Shown: positions 5,826 to 14,890, counted from the stretch's first letter. The stretch is 17,895 nt of DNA from an uncultured Terriglobus sp. (GCA_937871605.1 CALMRM010000014.1:1-17895), one strand, 5' to 3'. Notes: generated from the letters alone by a model not told the origin. Numbers and translations are program-made.

Positions 5826-8141
5826 CTAACCGAGGCCGAGTACCGCGTCTGCGGTGATGGGCAGGTTGTAGAGGCGTCTGCCGGTGGCGTTTGCAATGGC
5901 GTTGCTGATGGCCGCGGCAGCGCCCGTAATGCCTATTTCGCCAATGCCCTTGGCGCCCAGCTCACTGCCCAGGCTGTCGTCCTCGGGCACCATGACGATG
6001 TCGAGCTCGGGGGTGTCGGCGTTGGTGGGCACGTGTGCCTCGGCCAGGTTGCTGTTGACCCAGGCGCCCAGGTGCGTGTCGCGCACGCTCTCTTCCATGA
6101 GCGCATGACCGATGCCCCACACCATGCCGCCCAGGTACTGTGAGCGGGCGGTGCGCGCGTTGAGGATGCGGCCGCCCGCAAAGGCGCCGGTCATGTGCGT
6201 GACGCGGACCGCGCCGGTAAAGTCGTTCACAGCGACGCGGGCAAACTGCGCGCCAAAGGCCATGCGGCCATACTTACTCTTGCCAAAGAGCCTGCCTGCA
6301 ACGCCGCGTGCTGCCAGCTGATCTTTTCCGGCGCGCCGCAGGACGTTTGCGGCGCTGTCATGGCGGGCCTGCTCGACACGATGGCGCAGCACGCCGCCCG
6401 TGAAGACGATGTCGCGCAGGGAGCAGCCGTGCAGGGAACTGTGCCGGTCCACACGCGCGAGGCGGGCCAACGACTCGTGTAGCGCGTGCGCGGCTTCAGT
6501 AAGCGCGGAGCCGACGGAGAGCGAGGTGGATGACCCGGCGGAGAAGGCGCCGAAGGGCAGGGTGGTGTCGCCGATGGCGATGCGCACGCGGTCCAGTGGG
6601 ATTTCCAGCGCATCGGCCACCACCTGCGAGAGTGACGTGATGGCACCCTGGCCGATCTCCTGCGTGGCGGTCTCGGCCAGCACGGTGCCATCAGTACGCC
6701 AGGTGAGGCGGGCCGTGGCGGGGAACTGGTTGGTGGGGTAGGCCGCCGTGGCGAAGCCGTAGCCGATGCGGTCCGTGCCTTCGCGCTCCGTGCTGCGGGG
6801 CTGCCGGCGCTGCCAGCCGAAGCGTTCCGCGCCCTGTGCGTAACACGCTCGCAACTCTTTGCTGGACCACTGCTTGCCTGTCTCCGGGTCGGTCTCGGCG
6901 TAGTTCTGAAGTCGCAGGTCGATGGGGCAGATGCCGAGCCGCTCCGCGAGTTCGTCCATGGCGGTTTCCAGTGCGAACTGGCCGGGAGCGACGCCGGGTG
7001 CGCGCATCCAGCCGGGTGCGTTGGTGTCCAGGCACAGCGCGCGGTGCTCGACACGGAGGTTGTCCACGGCGTACAGGTGCGGCGTCACCTCGCCGGTGGG
7101 CTCCAGGAAGCTGCCGGTGTGCGACGTCTGGATGGCCGTGTCCTGCTGCAGGCTGAGCAGCTTTCCCGTGCGATCCGCGCCCAGGCGCATGCGGATGCGC
7201 AGACCGCCGCGGTAGGGCAGCTGACTAAAGGTGCCTTGCCGCGTGAGGACCAGCTTGACGGGCTGGCGCAGCACCTGTGCGGCCATGGTGGCGAGCATGG
7301 TGTGGTTCGCGCCGCCTTTGCTGCCAAAGCCGCCGCCAACGAGCGGTGCCACCACGCGCACGCGGCTCTCGTATTCTTTGCCCGCGGCCACCTGGCTGAC
7401 GATGCGCAGGATCTTGTCCTTGTGGCCGGTGTTGAAGGCTTCTGCCAGTGCGACCGCGTCGCCGTACACGAACTGCGTGGAGGTGCCGACGGTCAGGCGG
7501 TTGGTCAGGCCATCGTCCACATGCCAGTGCGCCACGGTGGCAGCTGGTTCCATGGCGTTGTGGTGCGCGGGCTGCAGATGGCAGGTGCGGTCCACCTGCA
7601 CGGGCGCGTCGGCAAAGGCCCGCTCCGCGTGGCCACGCTCCACCGTGCCCTTGCTGCCAGCGCCCACGGTCTTAACGGGTTCCGCCTCGGTCATATGCCG
7701 CTCGAAATCCAGCAGGGCGGGTTCTGGCGAGTAGGTTGCGCGAATGGCGGCGGCAGCCTCCGTCGCGGCCTCAAACGATTCCGCCACCACCAGCGCGATG
7801 GGCTGGCCGTGGTAGCGAACCCGATCGTCCTGCAGGGGCAGGTACTTCGTCTGCTCGCTGCTCAGGAGGGACTTGAGCGGCTTGAGCCGGGGCGCGTTCG
7901 CGGCGGTCATCACCAGCCGGACGCCTGGTGTGCGCTCGGCAGCCGCCGTGTCCAGGTGCAGGACGCGCCCAAGCGGAACGGTTGCGGGGACCACGCACGC
8001 GTGCAGCATGGGCGTGGGCACTTCGCCGGGATGCAGGTACTGGTCGAAGCTGTTCAGGTCCGCCGCGTACAGGCCGGAGCCCGTGATCTTTGCCCTGCCG
8101 TCAAAGCGGACCGGTGCCGTCGCTGGATGGATGTCCTGCAT
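5826..8141 (-). CDS. Molybdopterin-binding subunit, aldehyde oxidase/xanthine dehydrogenase family (PaoC-like)
   Basis: 771 aa. This is the large catalytic subunit that binds molybdenum cofactor and oxidises an aldehyde or N-heterocycle with water. Seen: the N-terminal aldehyde-oxidase hammerhead domain (about 14-145, starting RFDGRAKITGSGLYAAD), HHNAMEP (193-199), GGGFGSKGG (269-277), QEIGQGAITSLSQVVAD in the second MoCo domain, and KGIGEIG with the expected catalytic Glu at about 735. Length and the ending ATGRRLYNLPIT resemble E. coli PaoC (YagR). The start at 8141 is supported by GGAG and AAGAAGG just upstream. PaoC-type proteins normally work with a 2Fe-2S subunit and an FAD subunit encoded alongside. 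Here both flanks are unrelated genes, so partners must be elsewhere or missing. No Tat signal is visible on this subunit. Confidence 0.9.
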   Translation of the reverse strand: MQDIHPATAPVRFDGRAKITGSGLYAADLNSFDQYLHPGEVPTPMLHACVVPATVPLGRVLHLDTAAAERTPGVRLVMTAANAPRLKPLKSLLSSEQTKYLPLQDDRVRYHGQPIALVVAESFEAATEAAAAIRATYSPEPALLDFERHMTEAEPVKTVGAGSKGTVERGHAERAFADAPVQVDRTCHLQPAHHNAMEPAATVAHWHVDDGLTNRLTVGTSTQFVYGDAVALAEAFNTGHKDKILRIVSQVAAGKEYESRVRVVAPLVGGGFGSKGGANHTMLATMAAQVLRQPVKLVLTRQGTFSQLPYRGGLRIRMRLGADRTGKLLSLQQDTAIQTSHTGSFLEPTGEVTPHLYAVDNLRVEHRALCLDTNAPGWMRAPGVAPGQFALETAMDELAERLGICPIDLRLQNYAETDPETGKQWSSKELRACYAQGAERFGWQRRQPRSTEREGTDRIGYGFATAAYPTNQFPATARLTWRTDGTVLAETATQEIGQGAITSLSQVVADALEIPLDRVRIAIGDTTLPFGAFSAGSSTSLSVGSALTEAAHALHESLARLARVDRHSSLHGCSLRDIVFTGGVLRHRVEQARHDSAANVLRRAGKDQLAARGVAGRLFGKSKYGRMAFGAQFARVAVNDFTGAVRVTHMTGAFAGGRILNARTARSQYLGGMVWGIGHALMEESVRDTHLGAWVNSNLAEAHVPTNADTPELDIVMVPEDDSLGSELGAKGIGEIGITGAAAAISNAIANATGRRLYNLPITADAVLGLG

Positions 8142-8219
8142 TCGCCTTCTTCTCCGCTCCCCCAGGTTCGTTGCGTGCAGGGCAGCCAGTCGAGCGGAGC
8201 GGGTAGACTGCTGCCACAG

Positions 8220-9640
8220 ATGAATCTCTATGCCATTGTAGTTGGGCTGATTGTGCTGGCGCTGCTGGCCGTGTCGCTGTCGCGTTTGCGGCAGACAAAA
8301 ACCAAGGCGGATTTTCTACTTGCCGGGCGCAGCCTGCCTGCCGCGGTACTGGTGTTTACGCTGCTGTCCAGCTGGATTCGCTGTGGCAGGGGGGCGGCGG
8401 CTGGCTTGGACTCCTGCTCATCTTCTTCATCGCGCCGCGTGCGCGCCGCTTTGCCCAGTTCACCATCCCTGACCTGCTGGAGGCACGCTACAACCAGGCG
8501 GCCCGCGTGCTAGGCGTGGTCGCTGTCCTGTTTACGTACACGGCGATTACTAGCTACCAGTTGATTGGTGGCGGCGACATTCTGCACCTGATCTTCCCCG
8601 GCGCGGTCACGGCGGTGGGAGGCAGGTACATTCTGGCTGCGTTTGTGGTGGTGTTCACCGCGATCGCGGGCATGGGCTCGGTGGCGTACATGGATGTGTT
8701 CATCGGCCTGCTGACGACGGTGACGCTGCTGTGCGCCCTGCCCGTGCTGACGGCGCACGCGGGTGGCTGGGCGGCCGTTCACACAGCGCTGCCGGTGACA
8801 CACTTCCAGGTGCTGGGAGACATGTCCGGATGGCAAGCGGTAGAGTTGCTGCTGCCCACCTGCCTCTTGATGCTGGGCAACCAGAGCATGTACCAGAAGT
8901 TCTTTTCCGCCCGCAGTGCACGCGATGCACGCAACGCGGTGGTGGGCTGGATCGTGGGCACGGTGATCCTGGAAACAGCGATCGTTGCCATTGCGGTGGT
9001 CGGCTCTGCGCTGTTTCGTAGCGGCGAAGTGAGCCAGCACCCGCGCGAGATTCTGGCTTACACGGCAATGTTCGGCATCCATGCGCCTGTGCCGGGCCAC
9101 GCACGCCCTGTGGACCACCTCTTGGCGCTGCTGGGTGCGCTGATGACCGGTGCGATCTTTGCCAAGATCATCTCCACCGCAAACAACTACCTCTTTTCAC
9201 CCGCCACCAACCTGGTGAACGACGTCTTCGTCCGCTACCTGCGGCCAAAGGCAGCGGACCAGGAAGTGCTGTTGGTCTCCCGCCTGATGGTGGTGCTGCT
9301 GGGCGTTTGGGCACTGTGGCAGTCGCTGCACACGGAAAGCGTGTTGAAGAAGAGCCTGTACGCGTACACCATCTACTCCGCAGCGCTGACGCCGGTCATC
9401 CTGGCGGCGTTCTTCTGGCGGCGGGCCACAGCAGCGGCGGCGGTCACCTCCATCGCGCTGGGAACGGTGGTGACGGTGATGTGGGATCTGCCGGTGGTCG
9501 CGCGTGTGTTGCCCGCGGCGCTTGCACAGCGCGACGCTATCCTGCCCGCCCTGGCGATCTCGCTGCTTTCGCTGGGCATCGTCAGCCTGGTGACCGCGCC
9601 GCCGAGCGAGGCGCAGCTGCGGCCGTTTGCCGCGGAGTGA
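8220..9640 (+). pseudogene. Sodium:solute symporter (SSS) family gene, broken by internal deletion and frameshift
   Basis: An N-terminal piece (8220-8378, about 53 codons: MNLYAIVVGLIVL...FLLAGRSLPAAVLVFTLLSSWI) and a C-terminal piece (from about 8375 to 9640, 421 codons: DSLWQGGGGWLGLLLIFF... to PFAAE) are both clearly SSS-family but in different frames. SSS proteins normally continue after SSWI with a GSGS...AG...YR-G-ALW stretch of about 20 residues, and this stretch is absent. A small deletion that shifted the frame is therefore more likely than a single-base error. The missing part belongs to the first core helices near the Na+/substrate site, so a spliced product would probably not transport. 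Restored length (~494 aa) would fit the family. An internal GTG at 8507 could start a truncated protein. Substrate unknown. It is divergent from the molybdoenzyme gene (78-bp gap). Confidence 0.75.
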
Positions 9641-9713
9641 GCGCGTGACTGTCGCCATTTAGGACGCAGCGGTAGACGTTCTACAACGGTGCATGTGCCG
9701 ATGAACGACAGGA

Positions 9714-10559
9714 ATGCGAACCTGCTTCCTGCAACTGTTGCCGCGTCGGACCTGCGCCCTTGTCTCCGTACTGCTGCTGGCGGCATGTGCGCCCTCTGCC
9801 ACGAGGGCAGCCGTGCCGCTGTCGCCACGCGAGACCCCGGGGGAAGCGCTTGCAGATGGCGCGGCTGCGCCCTTGGCACCGGCGACGCTGGAAGACGCAT
9901 TGCGCGCGCTTGCTGACCAGGCTGACATCGTGTTTACGGGCGAGGTCTGCAGCATTGAGCGCACGGCAGGCACGGTCGCAATCTCCTGGCAGGTGGAGCA
10001 TGCCGTACGCGGCGCGGCTGCCGGGCAGGTGTATGTGCTGCGGGAGTGGGCGGGCCTGTGGCAAGCGCAGGGTGCGCGGTACAGCAAGGGACAGCGTGCC
10101 CTGTTGCTGTTGCACGCGCCATCCGCGGCGGGCTATGCGTCGCCGGTGGGCGGCCAGGATGGTGTGATTGCGTTGCAGGGCGATGCGGACGACGGCACGC
10201 TGGACCTGCGGCTGCTGCAGCAGCGTGTGCTGGTGACCGATGCGGCCCGGCTTCGGCCCGCGGCGGCGCTCAAGGCGGCGGGTGGTTCGCTGGCGCTGAG
10301 CGATGCCCTGCAGCGGGAGTATGCCGCTCGGCAGCCAAAGGCCGCTGCCCGCGCGTCCGGCGACCTGCAGTCTGTGGCGCATAGCTCTGTGCAGGTGCGG
10401 ATTTCTCCTGAGCCGGAGGGTGGGGCCACTACGGTTGTGACCGGCACGCACGGCGGTCCCAGCAACGTCTCCACTGCCACTGACCCCAACAGCCGGGTAG
10501 ACGCTGGCATGGTGGTAAGCCTGCTGAAGGCGTGGCAGTTGCGCGGTGCTGCGCAGTGA
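9714..10559 (+). CDS. Putative secreted lipoprotein, unknown function
   Basis: 281 aa. The N-terminus is a lipoprotein-type signal: basic residues, a hydrophobic stretch ALVSVLLL, and lipobox LAAC with Cys25 as the likely lipidated residue. The body contains ADIVFTGEVCSIERT...VEHAVRG...VYVLREWAG...YSKGQRALLLLHAP over about 70-140. This resembles the beta-barrel pattern of netrin/TIMP-like (NTR) modules, but the match is by eye only. The rest is Ala-rich without known motifs. A stop at 9702 in this frame makes ATG 9714 the first possible start, although its ribosome binding site is poorly spaced. The stop overlaps the GTG start of the next gene (GTGA), so the two proteins are probably made together and may work together at the cell surface. 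Confidence 0.7.
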   Translation: MRTCFLQLLPRRTCALVSVLLLAACAPSATRAAVPLSPRETPGEALADGAAAPLAPATLEDALRALADQADIVFTGEVCSIERTAGTVAISWQVEHAVRGAAAGQVYVLREWAGLWQAQGARYSKGQRALLLLHAPSAAGYASPVGGQDGVIALQGDADDGTLDLRLLQQRVLVTDAARLRPAAALKAAGGSLALSDALQREYAARQPKAAARASGDLQSVAHSSVQVRISPEPEGGATTVVTGTHGGPSNVSTATDPNSRVDAGMVVSLLKAWQLRGAAQ

Positions 10560-13414
10560 GGTACCCACGGCTACGGACCGGGTTGGTTCTGCTTCTGCTT
10601 CTGCTTGGAACGGCGCAACAGGCAGCAGCCGCGGGACCGCGCTGGGTGGCGGGGAACAGCTGGGCAGACGTCACCCATCCCATGGGCTGGTACCGCGGCG
10701 ACGTGCAGTACTTCGTGGATCAGGGCCCGCTGAGCGCCTCTGTGAGCAACGCTGCTGCCACAGCGCTGGTCGACGCTGCCGCCGCGGTGTGGACAGTGAG
10801 CGGCATCCCGTTTTCGCTGCGCGATGGTGGGTCGCTGGCGGAAGACGTGAGTGGCGGCAACGTGTCGGTGGGCGCGAGCGGCCCGGTGTGGCCCGCGGAT
10901 GTGCAGAGCTCGAACTACACCAGCGAGCAGATCGCGGTGGTTTTCGACGCGGATGGCAGCATCACGGATCTGCTGCTCGGCTCCGGTGCCAGTGCTCCCA
11001 CCAACTGCCGAACGGCTGCAGTAACGGAGAGCGTGGACCTGTTCGTGCAGCCCGGCAAAATCGCGCACGCCATCCTGATTGTGAACGGCCGGTGTACCGG
11101 CTCGGCGCAGGAGCAGCAACTGCAGCTGCAGTACCAGCTGATGCGCGCTTTTGGACGCGTCATCGGCCTGGGCTGGTCGCAGCTGAACGAGAACGTGTTT
11201 ACCGGCACGCCCGCGCCCACCTACCAGGACCAGATGCACTGGCCCATCATGCATCCCATCGATATCCTGTGCGGGCCGTACAGCTATCAGTGCCTGCCGC
11301 GACCGTTCACCCTGCGCGATGACGACGTTGCGTCGCTGGGGCTGGTGTACTCGTCGAGCGTGAACCAGAGCAACCCGAACCGCGTGAGCGTGGTGGCGTG
11401 GGTACGCTTCCCGAACGGGCAGGGCATGAACGGCGTCAACGTGGTGGCGCACCGCAACTGGCCCGTGGATAACTATGGCACGGAGGCCTACGGCGATGTG
11501 AGTGCCGTGTCGGGTGCGTTTTTTCCAGGGGACTTCGGCAATCCCGTGACGGGCGCGCCGGCCGACACGGATGACAAGAACGGCAGCACGGGCGGCTATG
11601 GCGCGGGATTTGTTGCGCTGTATGGCATTCCGGCGCTCACGCAATTCAACTTCACCGACGTGGTAATTGAGACCGAGCCGATCAATCCGTTGTACATGGG
11701 CCAGTACGCCGTGGGGCCGTACCGGGCGGGCAGCGTGACGCCTGCGGGCGACAGCACGGGCTTCTTCTACTTTGGCGATGCAGCCGGTGCGGTGGATGGC
11801 TACAACACGCTGACGCCCACCAACGCGCCGTACCAGTGCGCCACGGGGAGCGATGGCACGGAAGACGCGCCAGCACCGATGGCGGCGGGCGGCATGTGGT
11901 CGGGGCTCTTCTGCGGCACGCAGCATACCGCGTGGACGTCGCTTGCGGTGCGCGCGGGGCACACGGCCACCGTGGAGGTGACAGCACTGGACGAGACCGG
12001 CGCGGCCAGCACGGGCAAGGCGATGCCTGTGATTGGCCTGTGGAGCGCCGCAGACGCCACCGGCACCACGCCCACCCTGGCCCGGGCCACGGCGTTCAAT
12101 TCGGTACGCGCCGGCACCACGCAACTGCGTGCTGCATTCACGGCGGATGAGCAGCTGCGGCTGGCACTTGCGGACCAGCGGGGCGATGGCCGCCCAGACT
12201 ACCTGTACCGCGCCCGCGTGCTGTACGCAGACACGGTGACGCCTGCGCGCGTGCCGAAGACGGGCGGCACGGTCGTCATCACCGGCGTGGGCTTTACGCC
12301 AGGATGCACGGTCACGGTGGGTGGTGTGCTGGCGCCCGTGCTCTCGCAGACGGCGACGGAGCTGCGCGTCACAGCGCCTACGCTGGCTGCCCTGAACGGC
12401 ACGGCGGTAAACGACGTGGTGGTCACGGATACTGCAACGACCGGCTCGACCACTATCACTGGCGGCCTGACCTACAGCGGGGCACCGGGCGACACCCTAT
12501 CGTTGGTAACCGCGCCTAGCGCGACTGTGCCTGTGGGTGCATCTGCAACGTTCGCGGTGCGTCTGCTGGACAGCAATGGCGCTGCGGCACCCAACGGCGC
12601 CATCACGGTGACCGCCGTGGGCGGACAGGTCGTCTTCGACGCGTGCAACCTGGCCAGCTGCACCCTGCAGACGGACAGCAGCGGTTTGGCGCACACGGGG
12701 CTGACACCGCACGCTGCTGGGATGGTGCGACTGACCGCAATGGCGAAGAGCGGATCGACGGTGCAGGGCAGCTTTGTTGCCGTTGCTGCCGTTCAGTCCG
12801 TCACCCTGGTCAGGCCGGTGCAGTACGTGGCGGCAGAGGCGGGTGCGCCGTTCCATCCTGCGGCGCAGGTGACGAGCAGCGGGTCTGCCGCTGCAGTGAC
12901 TTGGCAGGCATTCAGCACGGGCGTCACACTGGGCGCGGTGCACAGCAGCGGAGCGTCGTCCGAGGTGGATGCAGCCGGGTCGCTGCAAGCTGGTCAGGCG
13001 GCGAGTGTGCAGGCCTGCGTGTCCGCAGCCGTGTGCGCGGTGGAGTCGCTGACCGGCGTTGCGGACAGCGCGTTGCAGGTGCAGACTGTAAGCGGCGCTG
13101 ATCAGAGCGTGAGCTCGTCGGCAACGCTGCAGCCGGTCACTCTGCGCGTGGCCGACGCGGTCGGCCATCCGGTGGCGGGCGCAGCCGTCAGCGTGTACCA
13201 GCGGGTGACGGGTTGGCAGCCGCCGTGCATAGCCACGGGTCGTTGTGCCGTGGCTCCGGTGTACGGGACATTGACCGTGACCGCGACCAGCGATGACGAT
13301 GGCCTGTTAAGCGTACCGCCGCTGCAGTACGCCGCGACGGCGGCGACCACCAGCATGACCGCCACTGCCGGTACCGCCGGAGTGTTGACCGTGACACTGC
13401 AAAAAACACCGTAG
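10556..13414 (+). CDS. Large secreted protein: degenerate matrixin-like domain plus IPT/TIG and Ig-like domains
   Basis: 952 aa from GTG 10556, which overlaps the previous stop as GTGA. The product starts with a clean signal peptide (MRYPRLRTGLVLLLLLLG...AAAA); a GTG 8 codons upstream is less likely. Residues about 30-265 follow a matrixin layout: DVQYFVDQG strand, ALVDAAAAVWTVSG helix, then LMRAFGRVIGLGWS (195-208) where HExxHxxGxxH is expected, a Met-turn WPIMHP (229-234), and FTLRDDDVASLGLVY (251-265) like the LSxDDIxGIxALY closing helix. The zinc ligands are replaced (R197, R201, W207) and the catalytic Glu is Ala198, so protease activity is not expected. Then come beta-rich regions, an IPT/TIG domain at about 560-641 and Big_1-like Ig modules at about 643-745 and 860-952. 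It is probably an extracellular or surface binding protein. Confidence 0.8.
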   Translation: MRYPRLRTGLVLLLLLLGTAQQAAAAGPRWVAGNSWADVTHPMGWYRGDVQYFVDQGPLSASVSNAAATALVDAAAAVWTVSGIPFSLRDGGSLAEDVSGGNVSVGASGPVWPADVQSSNYTSEQIAVVFDADGSITDLLLGSGASAPTNCRTAAVTESVDLFVQPGKIAHAILIVNGRCTGSAQEQQLQLQYQLMRAFGRVIGLGWSQLNENVFTGTPAPTYQDQMHWPIMHPIDILCGPYSYQCLPRPFTLRDDDVASLGLVYSSSVNQSNPNRVSVVAWVRFPNGQGMNGVNVVAHRNWPVDNYGTEAYGDVSAVSGAFFPGDFGNPVTGAPADTDDKNGSTGGYGAGFVALYGIPALTQFNFTDVVIETEPINPLYMGQYAVGPYRAGSVTPAGDSTGFFYFGDAAGAVDGYNTLTPTNAPYQCATGSDGTEDAPAPMAAGGMWSGLFCGTQHTAWTSLAVRAGHTATVEVTALDETGAASTGKAMPVIGLWSAADATGTTPTLARATAFNSVRAGTTQLRAAFTADEQLRLALADQRGDGRPDYLYRARVLYADTVTPARVPKTGGTVVITGVGFTPGCTVTVGGVLAPVLSQTATELRVTAPTLAALNGTAVNDVVVTDTATTGSTTITGGLTYSGAPGDTLSLVTAPSATVPVGASATFAVRLLDSNGAAAPNGAITVTAVGGQVVFDACNLASCTLQTDSSGLAHTGLTPHAAGMVRLTAMAKSGSTVQGSFVAVAAVQSVTLVRPVQYVAAEAGAPFHPAAQVTSSGSAAAVTWQAFSTGVTLGAVHSSGASSEVDAAGSLQAGQAASVQACVSAAVCAVESLTGVADSALQVQTVSGADQSVSSSATLQPVTLRVADAVGHPVAGAAVSVYQRVTGWQPPCIATGRCAVAPVYGTLTVTATSDDDGLLSVPPLQYAATAATTSMTATAGTAGVLTVTLQKTP

Positions 13415-13503
13415 CTGCACCGTCACACGGGGTGCTCGGAGACCTTCGACGCGACGGGCGGTGCGTTGCCCGCATCACACCGCGTGACGGTTCAGGAGCA
13501 GGC

Positions 13504-14856
13504 ATGGCTACAGAGGTGACTGGCGGCATCCGCAAACGAGTGTTGATCGTGGGCGGCGGATTTGCCGGGTTGAGAGCGGCGGAAACGCTCAAGGATGCGG
13601 AGGTGAATGTGACGCTGGTGGACCGGCGCAATCACCACACGTTTCAGCCGCTGCTGTACCAGGTGGCGCTGGCTGTGCTGCCCGAAAATGAAATTGCCCA
13701 GCCCCTTCGAGCCATCGTGAAGTACGCCAACACCCAGGTGCTCATGGACGAGGTCACCGGCTTCGACACAGAGAAGTGCCGCGCCACGCTTAAGGGTGGT
13801 GCCGAGCTCGAGTACGACTACCTGATTCTGGCCACCGGCTCGACCCACTCCTACTTTGGCCATGACGAGTGGGCTTCGCTGGCACCGGGGCTGAAGACGA
13901 TTGAGGATGCGGTCGAGATTCGCCGCCGCGTGCTGCTCGCCTTTGAACTCGCAGAACGCGAAATGCAGGAGACGGGAAAGCACCCGGCGCTGAACTTTGT
14001 CATCATCGGCGGCGGTGCCACCGGGGTCGAGCTTGCCGGGGCTATTTCAGACATTGCAAAGCTGTACATCCGGCATGACTTCCGTCACATCGACCCTGCA
14101 AAGGCGCAGGTGCTCATCCTTGAAGGCGGCCCCACGCTGCTGGGGGCCTATCCACCGGACCTGCAAAAGAGCGCCATCAAGCAGCTGGAGAAGTTGGGTG
14201 TGCACATTCGCGTCAACACGCGTGTGACCGATGTGCAGCCCGGGTACGTCATGGTGGGCGACGAGCGTGTCGACTCCGTGGTAACGCTGTGGGGTGCGGG
14301 CGTGCAGGCATCGCCCCTCGGCAAACTGCTCGGCGTTGAAGTCGATAAGAAGGGCAGCGTTATCGTCGATGAGCATCTCCATCCCAAGGGGCACCCGGAG
14401 ATTTTTATCTGCGGAGACCTTGCCGCCGCAAAGATGGCAGACGGCAAGCCGGTGCCAGGGGTAGCACAACCTGCTATGCAGATGGGCGTATACGCCGGCA
14501 AGAGCATTGCCGCGGAAGTACTTGGGAAACGGGTCAGTAAGCCTTTTGAGTACTTCGACAAGGGCGACATGGCTGTGATCGGCCGTTCCGCAGGTATCGC
14601 CAATGTGAAGTGGCCGTTTAAGGGGCATTTGAGCGGCTTTCCTGCATGGGTGACGTGGCTTGTTGTCCATATCTTCTTCCTGATCGGATTCCGTAACCGC
14701 TTTGCCGTGATCCGGAACTGGGCTTACACCTACGCCTTTTTCAAGGAGGGTTCTCGCCTCATCACAGGCGACCAGTCGCTTCCTGGATGGGAGCACTCTA
14801 CCGATTCAGGTCCATTGCGCACGCAGCCCATTGCCGGTCTCGCGGAGCCTCACTAG
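13504..14856 (+). CDS. ndh: Type II NADH dehydrogenase (NDH-2)
   Basis: 450 aa from ATG 13504, supported by AGGAG at 13494-13498; an in-frame upstream Met (13432) would add 24 residues with no family match. This is a single-subunit, non-proton-pumping flavoprotein that passes electrons from NADH to membrane quinone. Visible: FAD-binding VLIVGGGFAGL (GGGFAG 17-22), HHTFQPLLYQVA (44-55), the second nucleotide-binding fold FVIIGGGATGVELAG (GGGATG 169-174), FICGDLA, AQPAMQMG near the quinone site, and a C-terminal amphipathic/hydrophobic membrane anchor (GFPAWVTWLVVHIFFLIGF...). The length is normal. It follows the large secreted protein after 89 bp with no sign of a functional link. Confidence 0.93.
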   Translation: MATEVTGGIRKRVLIVGGGFAGLRAAETLKDAEVNVTLVDRRNHHTFQPLLYQVALAVLPENEIAQPLRAIVKYANTQVLMDEVTGFDTEKCRATLKGGAELEYDYLILATGSTHSYFGHDEWASLAPGLKTIEDAVEIRRRVLLAFELAEREMQETGKHPALNFVIIGGGATGVELAGAISDIAKLYIRHDFRHIDPAKAQVLILEGGPTLLGAYPPDLQKSAIKQLEKLGVHIRVNTRVTDVQPGYVMVGDERVDSVVTLWGAGVQASPLGKLLGVEVDKKGSVIVDEHLHPKGHPEIFICGDLAAAKMADGKPVPGVAQPAMQMGVYAGKSIAAEVLGKRVSKPFEYFDKGDMAVIGRSAGIANVKWPFKGHLSGFPAWVTWLVVHIFFLIGFRNRFAVIRNWAYTYAFFKEGSRLITGDQSLPGWEHSTDSGPLRTQPIAGLAEPH

Positions 14857-14858
14857 CA

Positions 14859-14890
14859 CAACGCAGCGCCGCGTTGCGCCTTGGCAACGC
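14859..14890 (+). promoter_or_regulatory. Three-arm alternative hairpin in the ndh-oxidoreductase gap
   Basis: Arm 1 CAACGC (14859-14864) can pair with arm 2 GCGTTG (14871-14876). Arm 2, extended by one base as GCGTTGC (14871-14877), can instead pair with arm 3 GCAACGC (14884-14890) over 7 bp. The two hairpins exclude each other. The array begins 2 nt after the ndh stop and lies 58 nt before the next start. No T-run follows, so it is not a standard terminator; it may be an attenuator-like or mRNA-stabilising structure. Confidence 0.35.

Noticed and set aside
10571..12124. 517-codon open frame on the minus strand inside the large secreted protein gene
   Set aside because: Its composition (Arg, His, Ala, Val rich, no domain pattern) is what the antisense of a high-GC gene gives. 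The plus-strand gene has a signal peptide and recognisable domains.
13419..13491. 8-bp inverted repeat ACCGTCAC/GTGACGGT before ndh
   Set aside because: The arms are 57 bp apart, short, and not followed by a T-run; chance is likely in GC-rich DNA.
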